From positions 62,001 to 126,000 of the forward strand of contig NZ_BJDH01000004.1 of NCBI RefSeq assembly GCF_005405005.1: a stretch of DNA of 64,000 nt, given 5' to 3'. Shown here in pieces: positions 37,999 through 48,480 of the stretch. The stretch's first letter is position 1, and each line of letters opens with the position of its first letter. The stretch comes from Lactiplantibacillus daoliensis. Lineage in GTDB: Bacteria > Bacillota > Bacilli > Lactobacillales > Lactobacillaceae. A program made the position numbers and the translations under genes. A model generated the notes under the pieces. The model was not told the DNA's origin. It worked only from the letters and a program-made list of their open reading frames with translations, and made no database searches.

Positions 37999-39114
37999 TT
38001 ATTCCAAGAAATCTTTTAATTGTTTACTACGTGATGGGTGGCGCAACTTCCGCAATGCCTTGGCTTCGATTTGGCGAATCCGTTCACGGGTAACGCCAAA
38101 GACTTTCCCGACTTCTTCCAAAGTCCGAGTCCGGCCGTCATCTAAGCCGAAACGTAATCGCAAGACATTTTCTTCCCGATCAGTTAAGGTATCAAGCACG
38201 CCTTCCAATTGCTCCTTCAAGAGTTCATAAGCTGCCGCATCCGCTGGAGAGGTCGCATCTTGATCTTCAATGAAGTCACCTAAATGGGAGTCATCCTCTT
38301 CACCAATTGGGGTTTCCAATGAAACCGGTTCTTGCGCGATCTTCAAGATCTCACGAACCTTTTCCGTTGGCATATCCATTTCGGCCCCAATTTCTTCAGG
38401 GGTAGGTTCGCGGCCTAAATCTTGCAACAATTGACGTTGAATCCGAATCAATTTATTGATGGTTTCGACCATGTGAACTGGAATCCGAATCGTCCGTGCC
38501 TGGTCCGCAATGGCCCGCGTAATCGCCTGGCGAATCCACCAAGTCGCATACGTCGAGAACTTGAACCCCTTGCGATAATCGAATTTTTCGACGGCCTTCA
38601 TCAAGCCCATGTTACCTTCTTGGATCAAGTCCAAGAATTGCATGCCACGACCAACATAACGCTTGGCAATCGAAACGACCAACCGCAAGTTAGCTTCTGC
38701 TAGTTCTTGCTTGGCACTTTCGTCGCCTTGCTCGATCCGAAGTGCCAATGCCACTTCTTCGTCAGCAGTCAACAAATCAACCCGACCAATTTCCTTCAAA
38801 TACATCCGCACAGGGTCATTGATCTTGATCCCAGTTGAAGAACCGGCAGTACTCAATTCCTTCTTGCTGACCTTTTTGACACTCTTAACGGCCCGCGCAT
38901 CTGGTTCGCCCTTTTCATCGACGACACTGATCCCAGCATCTTCAACTTTTTGCAATAATTTATCAATTTTCTTAGCGTCTAAATTGAACGGCGCAGCAAG
39001 TTTATCTGATAATTCATCATACTTGATCGACCCAGTTTTCTTGTAATCTTTAATTAATGCCCGCACGGCCTTGTTGTATTCGGTCGTCGTGCTAGTTGAT
39101 TTTGCTTTTGCCAT
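37999..39114 (-). CDS. rpoD: primary sigma factor RpoD (SigA)
   Basis: Housekeeping sigma-70 factor. The 371-aa product has region 1.2/2 with [20 protein letters not shown] (about 162-181), region 2.4 [13 protein letters not shown] for -10 recognition, region 3, and region 4.2 [20 protein letters not shown] near the C-terminus for -35 contact. It lacks the long region 1.1 insert of E. coli, as in other Firmicutes. It follows dnaG by 14 bp; AGGAGG precedes the ATG. dnaG-rpoD is the macromolecular synthesis operon. Confidence 0.98.
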   Translation of the reverse strand: MAKAKSTSTTTEYNKAVRALIKDYKKTGSIKYDELSDKLAAPFNLDAKKIDKLLQKVEDAGISVVDEKGEPDARAVKSVKKVSKKELSTAGSSTGIKINDPVRMYLKEIGRVDLLTADEEVALALRIEQGDESAKQELAEANLRLVVSIAKRYVGRGMQFLDLIQEGNMGLMKAVEKFDYRKGFKFSTYATWWIRQAITRAIADQARTIRIPVHMVETINKLIRIQRQLLQDLGREPTPEEIGAEMDMPTEKVREILKIAQEPVSLETPIGEEDDSHLGDFIEDQDATSPADAAAYELLKEQLEGVLDTLTDREENVLRLRFGLDDGRTRTLEEVGKVFGVTRERIRQIEAKALRKLRHPSRSKQLKDFLE

Positions 39115-39128
39115 AAAATTGCAGCCTC

Positions 39129-41003
39129 CTATATGTTGTCAGCTTGTTGTACCCGCTGTGCTTGCCGGTACAACTCAATTAATTCTAAAGTTAATTGTTG
39201 GACTAAATCACGATTGCCCAACTGTTTTGCCGCCGTTAATTCGGCTTTTTTACTGTTAATTTTTTCCGCGACTGGTTGCTGATTCATGATCACGTTGACC
39301 AAGTCAGCAACTTCTTCCTTTGAAGTCTCACCCGCCACATCCATAAATTCAAGACTGGTCACCACTGGTTGCAACGCTTGGTCACCCATAAAGTCCGTGA
39401 AATTCGCCAGTTCAAACTGTGCATGTGTCTTGAAGTACGCTTCTGCATAGACCAGAATCTGTTGATAGTTGTCATGCACAAAGTGAAAGCCTTCAATCGC
39501 CATCACCCGCAGCCAAACATCATGGTCATGTAATAATCGGAATAAGAGCAAGCGTTCAGCTCGTTCAACTCGACTTACCGGCCCATTGTCTGGCGCCATC
39601 CCCGTAATCGTTAGTGGCGGTGGTGTCATATCTACAGGTGGCGGCGGTGTTGGTGGACCGCCATGGGCCGATTGATGAACCGTTTTCTGGCCCGTCAAAC
39701 TGCGTAACTGCTGTCGCAGATCGGCCTTATCTAAACCAAATTCTTGAACCAATTGGTTTAAATATAAATCTTGCTCAACATTGGAATTGAGCTGACTCAA
39801 TTGCTTCAAAATCGCGGCGATGTAGGTCAGCTGATCCTGCGTATTTTGCAAATTTAAATCATGACGTAAATACTGCATTTCAAAGGCAGTTGGCGTCTGC
39901 TGGCCGGCACTAAAGACGTCTGCAAACTTTTCAGTTCCGGCTGCACGCAGATACTCATCGGGATCCATGCCATCCGGCATTTGAATCACACCAAGCTTCA
40001 ACCGACTATTACCGCCTAATAGTTTCAAGGCGCGATCGGTAGCTTTCTGACCTGGCATGTCACTATCATAACAAATGTAGAGCTGGTCGGTCACTCGTTC
40101 TAACATATAAATCTGTTCGTTAGTCAGACTCGTTCCCATGGAGGCCACGCCATTTTGAATGCCAGCACGGTAGGCTGCAATCACATCCATAAAGCCTTCA
40201 AACAAGATAACTGATTTATGTTGGCGAATTGCTCCCCGCGCTAAATCAAAGTTAAACAGCACCGAACGCTTGTTAAATAGCTTCGTTTCCGGACTATTTA
40301 AGTACTTAGGTTCGTCAGGTGATTTTTTAAGCAAGCGTCCCGAAAACGCAATGACTCGGCCACTCGCATCCTTGATTGGAAATAAGACCCGGTCAACAAA
40401 CCGGTCACGTAGTTCGGCAGCCTGATTTTCAATAAACAAACCTGATTGTCGCAATAATTGATAATCAATCTGGTGTTCTTGAAAGAAATCCAGTAAGAGT
40501 CGCTCGGGCGGGGCATAACCAATCCCAAAGGTCTTGATGATGTCATCATCCAAGCCCCGTTCATGCAAGTAACTCAGTGCCGCTTCGCCAGCTTCCGTAT
40601 TCATCAAAACATGTTGATACAGTTTGGCACTGTCAGCATAGAGTTTTAATAAATCCGCTTGTTCTTGATCTTTAGGAGCAGCTGGTTGGTGTTGGGCCGT
40701 ATAACTTGCCGGTAACTCGATATGACCAAAATCGGCGACCTTGGCGACAGCTTCCGGAAAGGATAAGTTTTCCAAATCCATAATAAAGGAGAACACGTTA
40801 CCACCGCGACCACAACTAAAACAATGAAAAATTTGCTTCTCTTCATTAACTGAGAACGATGGTGTCCGCTCCTCGTGAAATGGACATAACCCAAATAAAT
40901 TCTTGCCAGCTTTTTTCAACTGGACATACTGCCCAACAAAGTCTGCGATGTTGACCGCAGAACGGACCTGATCAACTTTTTCTTCTGGAATTAAATTGGC
41001 CAC
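39129..41003 (-). CDS. dnaG: DNA primase
   Basis: Makes RNA primers for replication. About 624 aa from the GTG at 41003. N-terminal zinc-binding domain with CPFH (Cys and His, about 43-46) and [14 protein letters not shown] core with [13 protein letters not shown] (about 263-275) and [15 protein letters not shown]-terminal helicase-interaction domain after a proline-rich linker ([14 protein letters not shown], about 460). The frame extends to 41150, but the upstream part has no primase similarity; GTG follows a GGGG-rich site by 7 nt. It is 14 bp before rpoD. Confidence 0.96.
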   Translation of the reverse strand: MANLIPEEKVDQVRSAVNIADFVGQYVQLKKAGKNLFGLCPFHEERTPSFSVNEEKQIFHCFSCGRGGNVFSFIMDLENLSFPEAVAKVADFGHIELPASYTAQHQPAAPKDQEQADLLKLYADSAKLYQHVLMNTEAGEAALSYLHERGLDDDIIKTFGIGYAPPERLLLDFFQEHQIDYQLLRQSGLFIENQAAELRDRFVDRVLFPIKDASGRVIAFSGRLLKKSPDEPKYLNSPETKLFNKRSVLFNFDLARGAIRQHKSVILFEGFMDVIAAYRAGIQNGVASMGTSLTNEQIYMLERVTDQLYICYDSDMPGQKATDRALKLLGGNSRLKLGVIQMPDGMDPDEYLRAAGTEKFADVFSAGQQTPTAFEMQYLRHDLNLQNTQDQLTYIAAILKQLSQLNSNVEQDLYLNQLVQEFGLDKADLRQQLRSLTGQKTVHQSAHGGPPTPPPPVDMTPPPLTITGMAPDNGPVSRVERAERLLLFRLLHDHDVWLRVMAIEGFHFVHDNYQQILVYAEAYFKTHAQFELANFTDFMGDQALQPVVTSLEFMDVAGETSKEEVADLVNVIMNQQPVAEKINSKKAELTAAKQLGNRDLVQQLTLELIELYRQAQRVQQADNI

Positions 41004-41151
41004 ATCGCCACCCCATTTCTTACTATAACGACTGACAATGATCCAAAAATAGCCACAACATTGAAAAGCCGCATCACGACAACGAGATGCGACTATTAAT
41101 GTGCGAATTTCTACAAAGTATAGTCTACCACAAGTTTGATAGCTGTGCAAT

Positions 41152-41168
41152 AATAAGTCTCACTTATT
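41152..41168. promoter_or_regulatory. inverted repeat upstream of dnaG
   Basis: AATAAGT and ACTTATT are separated by 3 nt. On the minus strand a possible promoter (TTGAGA, 17 bp, TCTAAT) overlaps it. It might be an operator for dnaG-rpoD. Confidence 0.35.
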
Positions 41169-41209
41169 AGACACATCTGTCAAGTTTGTCTCAATTTTTA
41201 ATTTTGGAT

Positions 41210-41249
41210 AAAAAAGGAACCTCACCAGTGCCTAGCACTAGTAGGTTCC
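41210..41249 (-). terminator. terminator of glyS
   Basis: AGGAACCT and AGGTTCCT arms around a CTAG-containing inner stem, followed by TTTTTT on the minus strand, about 23 bp after the glyS stop. Confidence 0.88.
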
Positions 41250-41271
41250 TACGATTATACACCGCTAAATT

Positions 41272-43353
41272 TTATTTAACGATTAATTGGTTCAAGTCAC
41301 CCATGACCGTTACCATATTCGCAATGATCAATAATTGCTTCAAATGATTGTCACGGACCTTTTCATCCTTACTCATGACCATCGTCGCTTCAAAGTAAGC
41401 AACGATCAATGGCCGTAATCCAGCCAAGGCCTTGAAACGTTCGTCCATTGGCATCGTTGGCGTAATCGTCTTTTGCAACTTTTCAATGGCATCATATAAA
41501 TCTTGTTCCGCTGAATTTTCAAACAAGGCTGGATCAACAGTCAAATCGCTCAACTTGAGGTCTGATTTAGCCGTAATCCGTAGCAAACGCGTCAACGCTT
41601 CAATCGTATCCTTGAATTGAGGATCGTCCTGATGGGCATTGAGAACATCGGCAGCCTTGAACATTTGCCGAATGTCTTGACGACGACCTTTGACAACTGT
41701 ATCCACGATATCATAACGAATCTTTTGATTGCTAAACCACTGCTTAACACGGTCCGTTAAGAAATCAGCAACTGGCTTAGTTTGGGTCGCAAAGTCCAAA
41801 TTATAAGTGGCATCATTGGCCTTTAATTCCGCTTGAATGGCTGCTTCAAACTCACGAATTGGGAAATCCCAACCTTGGTCACGAACGATCCGCACAATTC
41901 CGAAAGCTTGACGACGGAGTGCGAACGGATCATTAGACCCATTCGGCACCAATCCAACCGCAAAGAAACTTGAGATTGAATCGATCTTGTCCGCAACTGC
42001 TAAGACGGCACCGATCTTCGACTTTGGTAAGTCACCATCCGCACTAATTGGCATGTAGTGTTCACGGATTGCTTGACCGACAGCTGGGTTCTCACCCTTC
42101 AAGACGGCATACTTGTCACCCATGACCCCTTGTAATTCAGGAAATTCGCCAACCATCCCAGTAACCAGGTCAAATTTATAAATTTGGGCGGCTCGGTGCA
42201 ATTGGTTCTTTTCAGTTTCAGTTAAACCGAATTGGTTAGCCAAGAAGCCACTGATATACATGACCCGCTGCATCTTTTCATACATCGTCCCAATTTTATC
42301 GTGGAAGCTAACCTTCTTGAGACGTTCAACATATTCTTGAATTGAATGTTGTTGATCTTCATGGAAGAAGAAAGCCGCATCTTCCAAACGAGCAGTCAAC
42401 ACCTTTTGGTTCCCAAGGGCAACATTTTGTAAATGGTCTGCATTCCCGTTACGAACTGAAACAAAGTGTGGCAACAAGTTGCCTTCAGCATCCGTCACGT
42501 AGAAAAAGCGTTGATGATCACGCATGGAAGTAATTAGAACTTCATCTGGAATTTGTAAATATTTCGTATCAAAGTCGCCGGCAAAAGCAGTTGGATATTC
42601 GACCAAATTGGTGACTTCTTCTAATAAATCTTCATTAACTTGGATTTGCCATTCATGATCGGTTGCGAGTTGCGCAATCTGTTCACGAATTTTGGCTTTC
42701 CGCTTAGCGGCATCCGCCATCACAAAGACTTCAGCTAAGTCCGCTTCATAGTCAGCTGCAGCCTTGATTTCGACATCATGCCCGAGAAAACGATGGCCAC
42801 GACTGGTTCGGCCAGCTTGCACGTCCAGGATTTCAACTGGCACAATTTCATCATCTAAGAGTGAAACTAGCCACCGAATTGGCCGAATATACTTAAAGCT
42901 GTATGTTGACCACTTCATCATCGTTGGGAAGTTCATCTTCGTAATGACGTCTTTAACCCCGGCTAAAACGTCACTAGCTGACTTGCCAGCAGTAAAGGTT
43001 TGGACAAAAACGTATGGCGTCCCTTTGATTTCTTTAAAGACAATGTCATCCGTTGAAGCGCCTTGGCCCTTTGAAAAACCAATCGCTGCTTTTGTCCAAT
43101 TACCATCGGCGTCTTGAGCAATTTTCTTCGCTGGTCCACGAACTTCCTTTTTGACATCCGCTTGTTTGTCCGCTAAACCATTGATTTGAACGGTTAAACG
43201 CCGTGGGGTCGAAAAGGTCTGAATATCAGTATAAGCCAACCGTTCTTCTTTTAAGAATTTGGCAAAGCGTTCCTTTAACTGCATCACACTCGGAGTAACC
43301 ACGTGCGCGGGCATTTCTTCCAAACCGATTTCCAATAAATAAGTTTTAGCCAT
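41272..43353 (-). CDS. glyS: glycyl-tRNA synthetase beta subunit
   Basis: The 693-aa beta chain of the alpha2-beta2 bacterial glycyl-tRNA synthetase; it binds and positions tRNA-Gly. [17 protein letters not shown] at the start and PNGSNDPFALRRQAFGIVRI near residue 480 are family hallmarks. The C-terminal domain binds the anticodon region. Its ATG shares one base with the glyQ stop (TAATG), so the subunits are translationally coupled. Confidence 0.98.
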   Translation of the reverse strand: MAKTYLLEIGLEEMPAHVVTPSVMQLKERFAKFLKEERLAYTDIQTFSTPRRLTVQINGLADKQADVKKEVRGPAKKIAQDADGNWTKAAIGFSKGQGASTDDIVFKEIKGTPYVFVQTFTAGKSASDVLAGVKDVITKMNFPTMMKWSTYSFKYIRPIRWLVSLLDDEIVPVEILDVQAGRTSRGHRFLGHDVEIKAAADYEADLAEVFVMADAAKRKAKIREQIAQLATDHEWQIQVNEDLLEEVTNLVEYPTAFAGDFDTKYLQIPDEVLITSMRDHQRFFYVTDAEGNLLPHFVSVRNGNADHLQNVALGNQKVLTARLEDAAFFFHEDQQHSIQEYVERLKKVSFHDKIGTMYEKMQRVMYISGFLANQFGLTETEKNQLHRAAQIYKFDLVTGMVGEFPELQGVMGDKYAVLKGENPAVGQAIREHYMPISADGDLPKSKIGAVLAVADKIDSISSFFAVGLVPNGSNDPFALRRQAFGIVRIVRDQGWDFPIREFEAAIQAELKANDATYNLDFATQTKPVADFLTDRVKQWFSNQKIRYDIVDTVVKGRRQDIRQMFKAADVLNAHQDDPQFKDTIEALTRLLRITAKSDLKLSDLTVDPALFENSAEQDLYDAIEKLQKTITPTMPMDERFKALAGLRPLIVAYFEATMVMSKDEKVRDNHLKQLLIIANMVTVMGDLNQLIVK

Positions 43354-44252
43354 TACTTCGTTTCCTCCTTCGCATGTTTTAACAATGGGAAGCCCCGTTT
43401 TTCACGTTGCGCCACAAATTCCTTGGCGATCGACTTCGCCATGTTCCGAATCCGATCCAGATAACCGGCACGTTCCGTCACGGAGACCATGCCACGCGCA
43501 TCCATCAAGTTAAAGGTATGGCTACACTTCAAGCAGTAGTCATAAGCTGGATGCACCAACCCATTCTTGATCTGCTTCTTGGCTTCTTTTTCATATTCAT
43601 CAAACAACATCAACAATAACGCTTCGTTGCTTTCTTCGAAGGCATATTTTGAGTTTTCGAATTCAGGTTCCAAGAAAATGTCGCCGTATTTGACGCCATC
43701 GCCCCATTCCAAATCAAAGACAGAATTAACGTCTTGAATGTAAGAAGACAGCCGTTCCAAACCATAGGTAATTTCAGAAGTCACTGGATCGACTTCCAGC
43801 CCACCGACTTGTTGGAAGTATGTGAACTGACTGATTTCCATCCCGTCTAACCAGACTTCCCAACCAACACCGGCACAACCCATTGACGGATTTTCCCAGT
43901 TATCTTCAACGAAACGAATATCATGTTCTAAGGGATTAATCCCTAATTTTTGTAAACTTTGTAAGTATAATTCTTGGATATTTTCAGGTGATGGCTTCAT
44001 CACTACTTGGAATTGATGATGTTGGTATAACCGGTTAGGGTTTTCACCATAACGGCCATCAGCCGGCCGCCGTGATGGTTCTACATAAGCCGCATTCCAT
44101 GGTTCTGGCCCAATTGCCCGTAAAAAGGTGTATGGGCTCATTGTCCCAGCCCCTTTTTCCGTATCATAAGCTTGCATTAACATACAGCCTTGATCTGACC
44201 AAAATTCTTGCAAGGTTAAAATAATCTCTTGCACTGATAATTTTTTGCTCAT
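43353..44252 (-). CDS. glyQ: glycyl-tRNA synthetase alpha subunit
   Basis: The catalytic class II subunit, 299 aa, activating glycine. Motifs [19 protein letters not shown] (about 23-40) and [19 protein letters not shown] (about 59-77) are unchanged family signatures. The frame opens at 44354, inside the T-box leader; the ATG at 44252 follows GGGAGG by 7 nt and is the real start. Expression is controlled by the upstream glycine T-box. Confidence 0.98.
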   Translation of the reverse strand: MSKKLSVQEIILTLQEFWSDQGCMLMQAYDTEKGAGTMSPYTFLRAIGPEPWNAAYVEPSRRPADGRYGENPNRLYQHHQFQVVMKPSPENIQELYLQSLQKLGINPLEHDIRFVEDNWENPSMGCAGVGWEVWLDGMEISQFTYFQQVGGLEVDPVTSEITYGLERLSSYIQDVNSVFDLEWGDGVKYGDIFLEPEFENSKYAFEESNEALLLMLFDEYEKEAKKQIKNGLVHPAYDYCLKCSHTFNLMDARGMVSVTERAGYLDRIRNMAKSIAKEFVAQREKRGFPLLKHAKEETK

Positions 44253-44293
44253 TGTCTTCCTCCCAAAATTTGTGACTGAGTAGTTTGATGCCA

Positions 44294-44336
44294 CAAAAAA
44301 AGTCCCCTGTCGTTCACTAAAAACGACATAGGGACG
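44294..44336 (-). terminator. T-box terminator of glyQS
   Basis: GTCCCTATGTCGTTTTT/ACGACAGGGGAC hairpin, then seven T on the minus strand. It is the off state of the glycine T-box. Confidence 0.9.
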
Positions 44337-44506
44337 ATTAACTCGCGGTTCCACCCTACTTCTGAGTTACCTCAGCAGCTTGATTAATTTCTGAAAGCTC
44401 CGAGAGCGCCAATTATCATTGCTTTTTAACCATTTCCCACCAGCATGGTCTCACTAGAAAAAACAAGTGATAACTTTCTCTCATCAACACTTAACTATTC
44501 AGTTCT
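44296..44506 (-). ncRNA. glycine T-box riboswitch
   Basis: The T-box core AGGGTGGAACCGCG is at 44344-44357 on the minus strand, followed by the terminator. Stem I is visible: TTATCA (44468-44473) pairs with TGATAA (44413-44418), and GAGAG with CTCTC below it. The internal loop after TGATAA reads TTGGCG, placing the specifier GGC (Gly) at 44408-44410. Uncharged tRNA-Gly would bind and prevent termination, allowing glyQS expression. Confidence 0.95.
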
Positions 44507-44511
44507 TCATC

Positions 44512-44540
44512 ATCATAGTCGACTCACACACGTTTGTCAA
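44512..44540 (-). promoter_or_regulatory. promoter of the glyQS T-box transcript
   Basis: Consensus -35 TTGACA (44535-44540) and -10 TATGAT (44512-44517) with 17 bp spacing. The -35 overlaps the recO stop codon. Confidence 0.85.
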
Positions 44541-45325
44541 TTGTCGTTTGACCGAGGTTTGAGTGGTTGATACCAACTCCCCATCTGGTCAATAAATTTC
44601 TTTGACTTCAAATGCAGACCAACTGAATTATCATAAATCTCGTCCAAAACACGCCGCAACTGTGTCGCAGTTGTCGCCTTGACCTTAATTGACTTAACTT
44701 TCGACAGATCCAGCACCGAGAAGCGACGCAAGTAAAAAATCGTGGCTTGACTAGCATGCAACCGATGCGGGTCCAAATGCCAATGCTGTTGACACAATAG
44801 ACCACCATAACTCTCCGAATAATCAAACGGCAAGTCCTGACGTCCACAAACTGTACACCAGCGTAATTCTGGGGCCACCCCAAATGCGCCTAGTAGTTGA
44901 ATCTCAACCACGTTGGCCACCAATGCTGGCGCCACGTTTTGATCAATCAATTGCAGGGCACTGGTGATTTGCTGATACCAGCGGCCCACGGGTTGATTGT
45001 CCGGATACGCCACATCAATCAAATTCATGATATACGTCGCATAGGCATTGAGACTAATGTCCTGACTAATTTGTTCAAAATATTGAACGGTCTTCACACT
45101 ATTAATGTAGGACAACCCCTGGTCCTTCAAATCGCCAACGTACTCACCCATAGTAAAGGGCAAGAGTTCCGCTGCCATTTTAAAACCACGTCTGCGAGCC
45201 CCGCGAATGAAAAACATTTTTTTACCATACTCAGCGGTCAGGAACTTAATCAACATATCACGTTCGCGATAATCTCGTCGATAAAGCAAAATACCGTTGA
45301 AGTTGGTGACCATTTGTTGGGCCAT
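44537..45325 (-). CDS. recO: DNA repair protein RecO
   Basis: Loads RecA on SSB-coated single-stranded DNA with RecR. The 262-aa protein has an N-terminal OB fold (FNGILLYRRDYRERDMLIKFLT), a helical middle and a zinc-finger-like set of cysteines (CTVCGRQDLPF, about 177-187, and CQQH about 200). It is 17 bp after era, the common era-recO pair. Confidence 0.95.
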   Translation of the reverse strand: MAQQMVTNFNGILLYRRDYRERDMLIKFLTAEYGKKMFFIRGARRRGFKMAAELLPFTMGEYVGDLKDQGLSYINSVKTVQYFEQISQDISLNAYATYIMNLIDVAYPDNQPVGRWYQQITSALQLIDQNVAPALVANVVEIQLLGAFGVAPELRWCTVCGRQDLPFDYSESYGGLLCQQHWHLDPHRLHASQATIFYLRRFSVLDLSKVKSIKVKATTATQLRRVLDEIYDNSVGLHLKSKKFIDQMGSWYQPLKPRSNDN

Positions 45326-45342
45326 CGCTTCACCTAACGTTT

Positions 45343-46248
45343 CTAATAATCATCTTGCCGGTAGCCATAACTAGCCAGTAAGTTTTCACGATCTTTCCAG
45401 TTTTCTTGTACTTTAACCCAAAGTTCGAGGTAAACCTTATCCCCTAACAAGGTTTCAATATCGCGGCGGGCAAGTGAGCCAATTTTCTTAAGCATACTCC
45501 CACCTTTACCGATAATAATTCCCTTTTGTGAGGAACGTTCGATAATAATCGTCGCTTGGATATGCACTTTTTCTTCGTCTTGACGCTTGATTGAATCAAT
45601 CACGACCGCCGTTGAATGTGGCACTTCCTGCCGAGTCAACTCCAGGACTTTTTCACGGATTAATTCAGAAATAATAAACCGCTCCGGATGATCGGTCACT
45701 TGATCAGACGGATAATACTGTGGTCCCACTGGCAACTTAGACTGCAAAGTTGCCAACAATTCAGGAACGTTATTGCCTTCAAGGGCAGAAATTGGATAAA
45801 TGTCTTCCCATTTAAGCGCGTCTTGATACTGATCCATAATTTCCAATAAGTGGTCTGGATGAATCTGATCAATTTTATTAATGACTAAATAAATTGGTTT
45901 CTTAACTTCTTTTAAACGGTCAATAATAAAATTATCACCAGCACCGCGACGCTCATCAGCGTTGATCATGAAGATGATCGCATCAACTTCACCTAACGTT
46001 GATAAGGCCGATTTGACCATAAAGTCACCCAAACGACTGTGAGGCTTGTGAATTCCGGGGGTATCAATGAAAACCATTTGCGACTCATCCGTCGTATAGA
46101 TCCCCTGAATTCGATTACGCGTCGTTTGCGCTTTGTCAGACATAATGGCCACTTTTTGACCAACAATCCGATTTAAAAGTGTGGATTTACCCACATTAGG
46201 CCGGCCAATAATCGCCACAAAGCCTGAGTGAAAATCTTGCTTGTCCAT
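45343..46248 (-). CDS. era: GTPase Era
   Basis: Essential GTPase for 30S assembly; binds the 3' end of 16S rRNA. The 301-aa protein has GRPNVGKST (15-23), DTPGIHKPH (about 62-70), NKID (about 124-127) and a C-terminal KH domain with [11 protein letters not shown] (about 240). It lies between dgkA and recO with spacings of 18 bp on each side, probably one operon with ybeY and phoH. Confidence 0.98.
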   Translation of the reverse strand: MDKQDFHSGFVAIIGRPNVGKSTLLNRIVGQKVAIMSDKAQTTRNRIQGIYTTDESQMVFIDTPGIHKPHSRLGDFMVKSALSTLGEVDAIIFMINADERRGAGDNFIIDRLKEVKKPIYLVINKIDQIHPDHLLEIMDQYQDALKWEDIYPISALEGNNVPELLATLQSKLPVGPQYYPSDQVTDHPERFIISELIREKVLELTRQEVPHSTAVVIDSIKRQDEEKVHIQATIIIERSSQKGIIIGKGGSMLKKIGSLARRDIETLLGDKVYLELWVKVQENWKDRENLLASYGYRQDDY

Positions 46249-46266
46249 AATAGTTTAATCCCTTTC

Positions 46267-46686
46267 TTACCACCAAGTTGAAACAAGTTGCCAAATTTTT
46301 GGCACAAATAAAATCAGCCCAATTAAAACTGCAAACGCCGCAGCAAAGACGACCGCTCCCGCGGCAATATCTTTCACCTTTTTTGCTAATGGTTGATAAT
46401 GTGGGCCGGTAATTAGATCACAGATGTTTTCCGCAATCGTATTATTGATCTCACACAACATTACCAAAAAAATGGCCAAACAGAGCCAGAGCCACTGATT
46501 AACAGTCAGTCCGAAAAACCAACCAGCCAACAGCGCGACTGTCCCCAGCACCATGTGCGTTTGCATATTGCGTTCTTCACGAACAACCGTTTTTAAACCC
46601 GTCCAGGCATGCAACCACGACTGCCAAAACGAGTGATTTTTGCCAACTTGCGGTTGCTCTGGCTTATTTTTCCAAGCCATACGCAT
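46267..46686 (-). CDS. dgkA: diacylglycerol/undecaprenol kinase family protein
   Basis: About 139 aa. N-terminal basic segment, then three membrane helices. The motif ENICDLITGPHYQPLAKKVKDIAAGAV (family: E..IDxxxxxxHxxxKxxKDxxAGAV) is the active site, with Glu and Asp holding metal. In Gram-positives this enzyme phosphorylates undecaprenol. The frame opens upstream inside ybeY; likely starts are ATG at 46686 or 46680, both overlapping the ybeY end. The ribosome site is weak, so the start is not firm. Confidence 0.9.
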   Translation of the reverse strand: MRMAWKNKPEQPQVGKNHSFWQSWLHAWTGLKTVVREERNMQTHMVLGTVALLAGWFFGLTVNQWLWLCLAIFLVMLCEINNTIAENICDLITGPHYQPLAKKVKDIAAGAVVFAAAFAVLIGLILFVPKIWQLVSTWW

Positions 46687-47143
46687 CAAGAATCTTTCGT
46701 TGTAGCCCGAACATTTCGGTTTCATCTGCTGGTTGCATATGGTCATAGCCATTTAAATGTAAGAAACCGTGCACGACTAGGTAACCTAGTTCTCGTTCTC
46801 GTGAATGCTTCAGGAATGCAGCTTGTTCGTCAACTTTATCAACAGAGATCATAATATCACCCAAGTTCAAAGGCATTTCGGCTGCCATCTCAGGATCCAT
46901 GATGATCAAGTCATCCGCGTCATCATCGTGCATGGCAAAACTGATCACATCGGTTGGCCGATCAACACCACGATATTCTTCATTAATCTTTTGAATCGCA
47001 TCATTATTCATTAACGTTACCGAGACTTCAGTGTCGTCACGCAACGCTAACATCTTCCCTGCCAGAGCAATCAAATCCCGAACAAGTTGTAAATCGGACG
47101 CTTTTGCTCCCGCAACGGTTTGATCAAACAATTCTAAATCCAT
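46664..47143 (-). CDS. ybeY: endoribonuclease YbeY
   Basis: A zinc-dependent single-strand endoribonuclease in 16S rRNA 3'-end maturation and ribosome quality control. The 159-aa product has the family motif HGFLHLNGYDH (about 124-134) with three zinc-binding histidines, and NEEYRGVDRPTDVISF (about 53-68). It lies between phoH (12 bp upstream) and dgkA, matching the standard phoH-ybeY-dgkA-era order. Confidence 0.97.
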   Translation of the reverse strand: MDLELFDQTVAGAKASDLQLVRDLIALAGKMLALRDDTEVSVTLMNNDAIQKINEEYRGVDRPTDVISFAMHDDDADDLIIMDPEMAAEMPLNLGDIMISVDKVDEQAAFLKHSRERELGYLVVHGFLHLNGYDHMQPADETEMFGLQRKILDAYGLEK

Positions 47144-47155
47144 GACTTCCTCCGT

Positions 47156-48133
47156 TTAACGTTGTTCTACCTTTTCATAGGCCGTAATAATTTTTGCAAC
47201 CACTGGATTACGGACGACATCATCGGCCGTAAATTTCACAAACGTAATATTGCTAACGTCAGTCAAGATTCGTTCAGCTTGAATCAGCCCACTCGTCGTA
47301 TTTCGTGGTAAATCAATCTGAGAAATATCTCCATTGACGATCATCTTGGAACCAAATCCCAGCCGCGTTAAGAACATTTTCATTTGTGCATTTGTCGTAT
47401 TCTGTGCTTCATCTAAAATAACAAAGGCCCGATCCAGTGTCCGACCACGCATATACGCTAACGGTGCAATTTCAATAATGCCCCGATCCATCAACCGTTG
47501 TGTATGTTCGGCCCCGTAAATTTCATAGAGGGCATCATAAATTGGCCGTAAATAAGGATCAACTTTTTCTTTTAGATCCCCGGGTAAGAAGCCTAAACTT
47601 TCACCCGCTTCAACGGCAGGCCGCGTCAAAATGATTTTTTCAACATCACCACGTTTTAGGGCTGCCACGGCCATGACCACGGCCAAATAGGTTTTACCAG
47701 TCCCAGCAGGGCCAATCCCAAATGTGATATCGCTCTTAGCAACCGCCTGTACGTATTGACGCTGACCAAAGTTTTTCACACGCACCGGTCGACCCCGATT
47801 ATCTTTAATCAAGGTCTCCGCATACAAATCTTTAAAGTAGTCGAGTGTCCCACGATTGCCCATTTTAATCGCACTAATGACATCGGGGGCGCCAATTTGA
47901 ATGCCTTGCTTAATTAGACTTGTCAAATTCTCTAAAACAGCATAAGTTTTATGAACAGCTTCTTCATCATCGCCACTGATGGTCATTTGATCACCAAAGA
48001 CATGGAGATTAACGTGTAGCCCATCTTCTATCATTGCGAGATGCTGATCTTCTGGCCCGAGTAACGCAACCGATTGACCGGGATCAGCAATGAGAAATTT
48101 TTGTTCGTAGTTTGAGTTTTCGGTCAAAAACAT
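47156..48133 (-). CDS. phoH: PhoH-family ATPase
   Basis: Cytoplasmic P-loop ATPase of the PhoH/YbeZ type, with proposed RNA-related roles and a link to YbeY. The 325-aa protein has FGIGPAGTGKTYLAV (about 138-152), and VILDEAQNTTNAQMK as Walker B (about 238-252). The first ATG sits very close to AAGGAG; a TTG three codons in (48127) has better spacing, so the exact start is uncertain. Heads the ybeY-dgkA-era-recO run. Confidence 0.95.
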   Translation of the reverse strand: MFLTENSNYEQKFLIADPGQSVALLGPEDQHLAMIEDGLHVNLHVFGDQMTISGDDEEAVHKTYAVLENLTSLIKQGIQIGAPDVISAIKMGNRGTLDYFKDLYAETLIKDNRGRPVRVKNFGQRQYVQAVAKSDITFGIGPAGTGKTYLAVVMAVAALKRGDVEKIILTRPAVEAGESLGFLPGDLKEKVDPYLRPIYDALYEIYGAEHTQRLMDRGIIEIAPLAYMRGRTLDRAFVILDEAQNTTNAQMKMFLTRLGFGSKMIVNGDISQIDLPRNTTSGLIQAERILTDVSNITFVKFTADDVVRNPVVAKIITAYEKVEQR

Positions 48134-48305
48134 GGACTCCTTTATCGACAGATTTAATAACCATGAGTGTCTCCATGGCCGTCGCCAGCTCTCCCAATAT
48201 TGCGAGAAAATTAGCGCTCTTTTGTGAACTAATCATAGCATAAAAGCCCGCCCCCTACCAGTTTCGCCCTCTTCACGGCCCTGCGACTCACAGACACGAA
48301 AAAAA

Positions 48306-48417
48306 GAGTGGGACAAAAGGCGGTCTGCTACCGAGCATAGCCTAGAAAGTCGAATGATTGGCATTTTCAATCGTTTGACTTTCGTAGCCCTGTTGCATCC
48401 GTGACCTTTTGTTCCAC
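48306..48417. repeat. long imperfect hairpin element
   Basis: Outer arms GTGGGACAAAAGG (48308-48320) and CCTTTTGTTCCAC (48405-48417) pair with one G-U. An inner 15-nt stem (48346-48360 with 48368-48382) has two G-U pairs and a GCATTTT loop; between the stems are internal loops. It lies in the 347-bp gap between phoH and yqeY, where no gene is seen. G-U pairs favour the plus strand as RNA. On the minus strand it ends in seven T, so it could also terminate transcription. It is unlike the elements at 4.5-4.8 kb in sequence. Confidence 0.6.
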
Positions 48418-48443
48418 GTTTCGGCTATAAATATTAGGAATAA

Positions 48444-48475
48444 CAAAAAAAGCCAAGGAATAATTTCCTTGACTT
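48444..48475 (-). terminator. terminator of yqeY
   Basis: GTCAAGGAAAT and ATTCCTTGGC form a stem followed by TTTTTTT on the minus strand, about 6 bp after the gene's stop. Confidence 0.88.
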
Positions 48476-48480
48476 AACCG

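Noticed and set aside
41004-41150. N-terminal extension of dnaG by 49 codons
   Set aside because: Cys/Tyr-rich sequence unlike primase; the GTG at 41003 fits the family start.
44253-44354. N-terminal extension of glyQ
   Set aside because: It runs through the T-box and terminator, so it is leader RNA.
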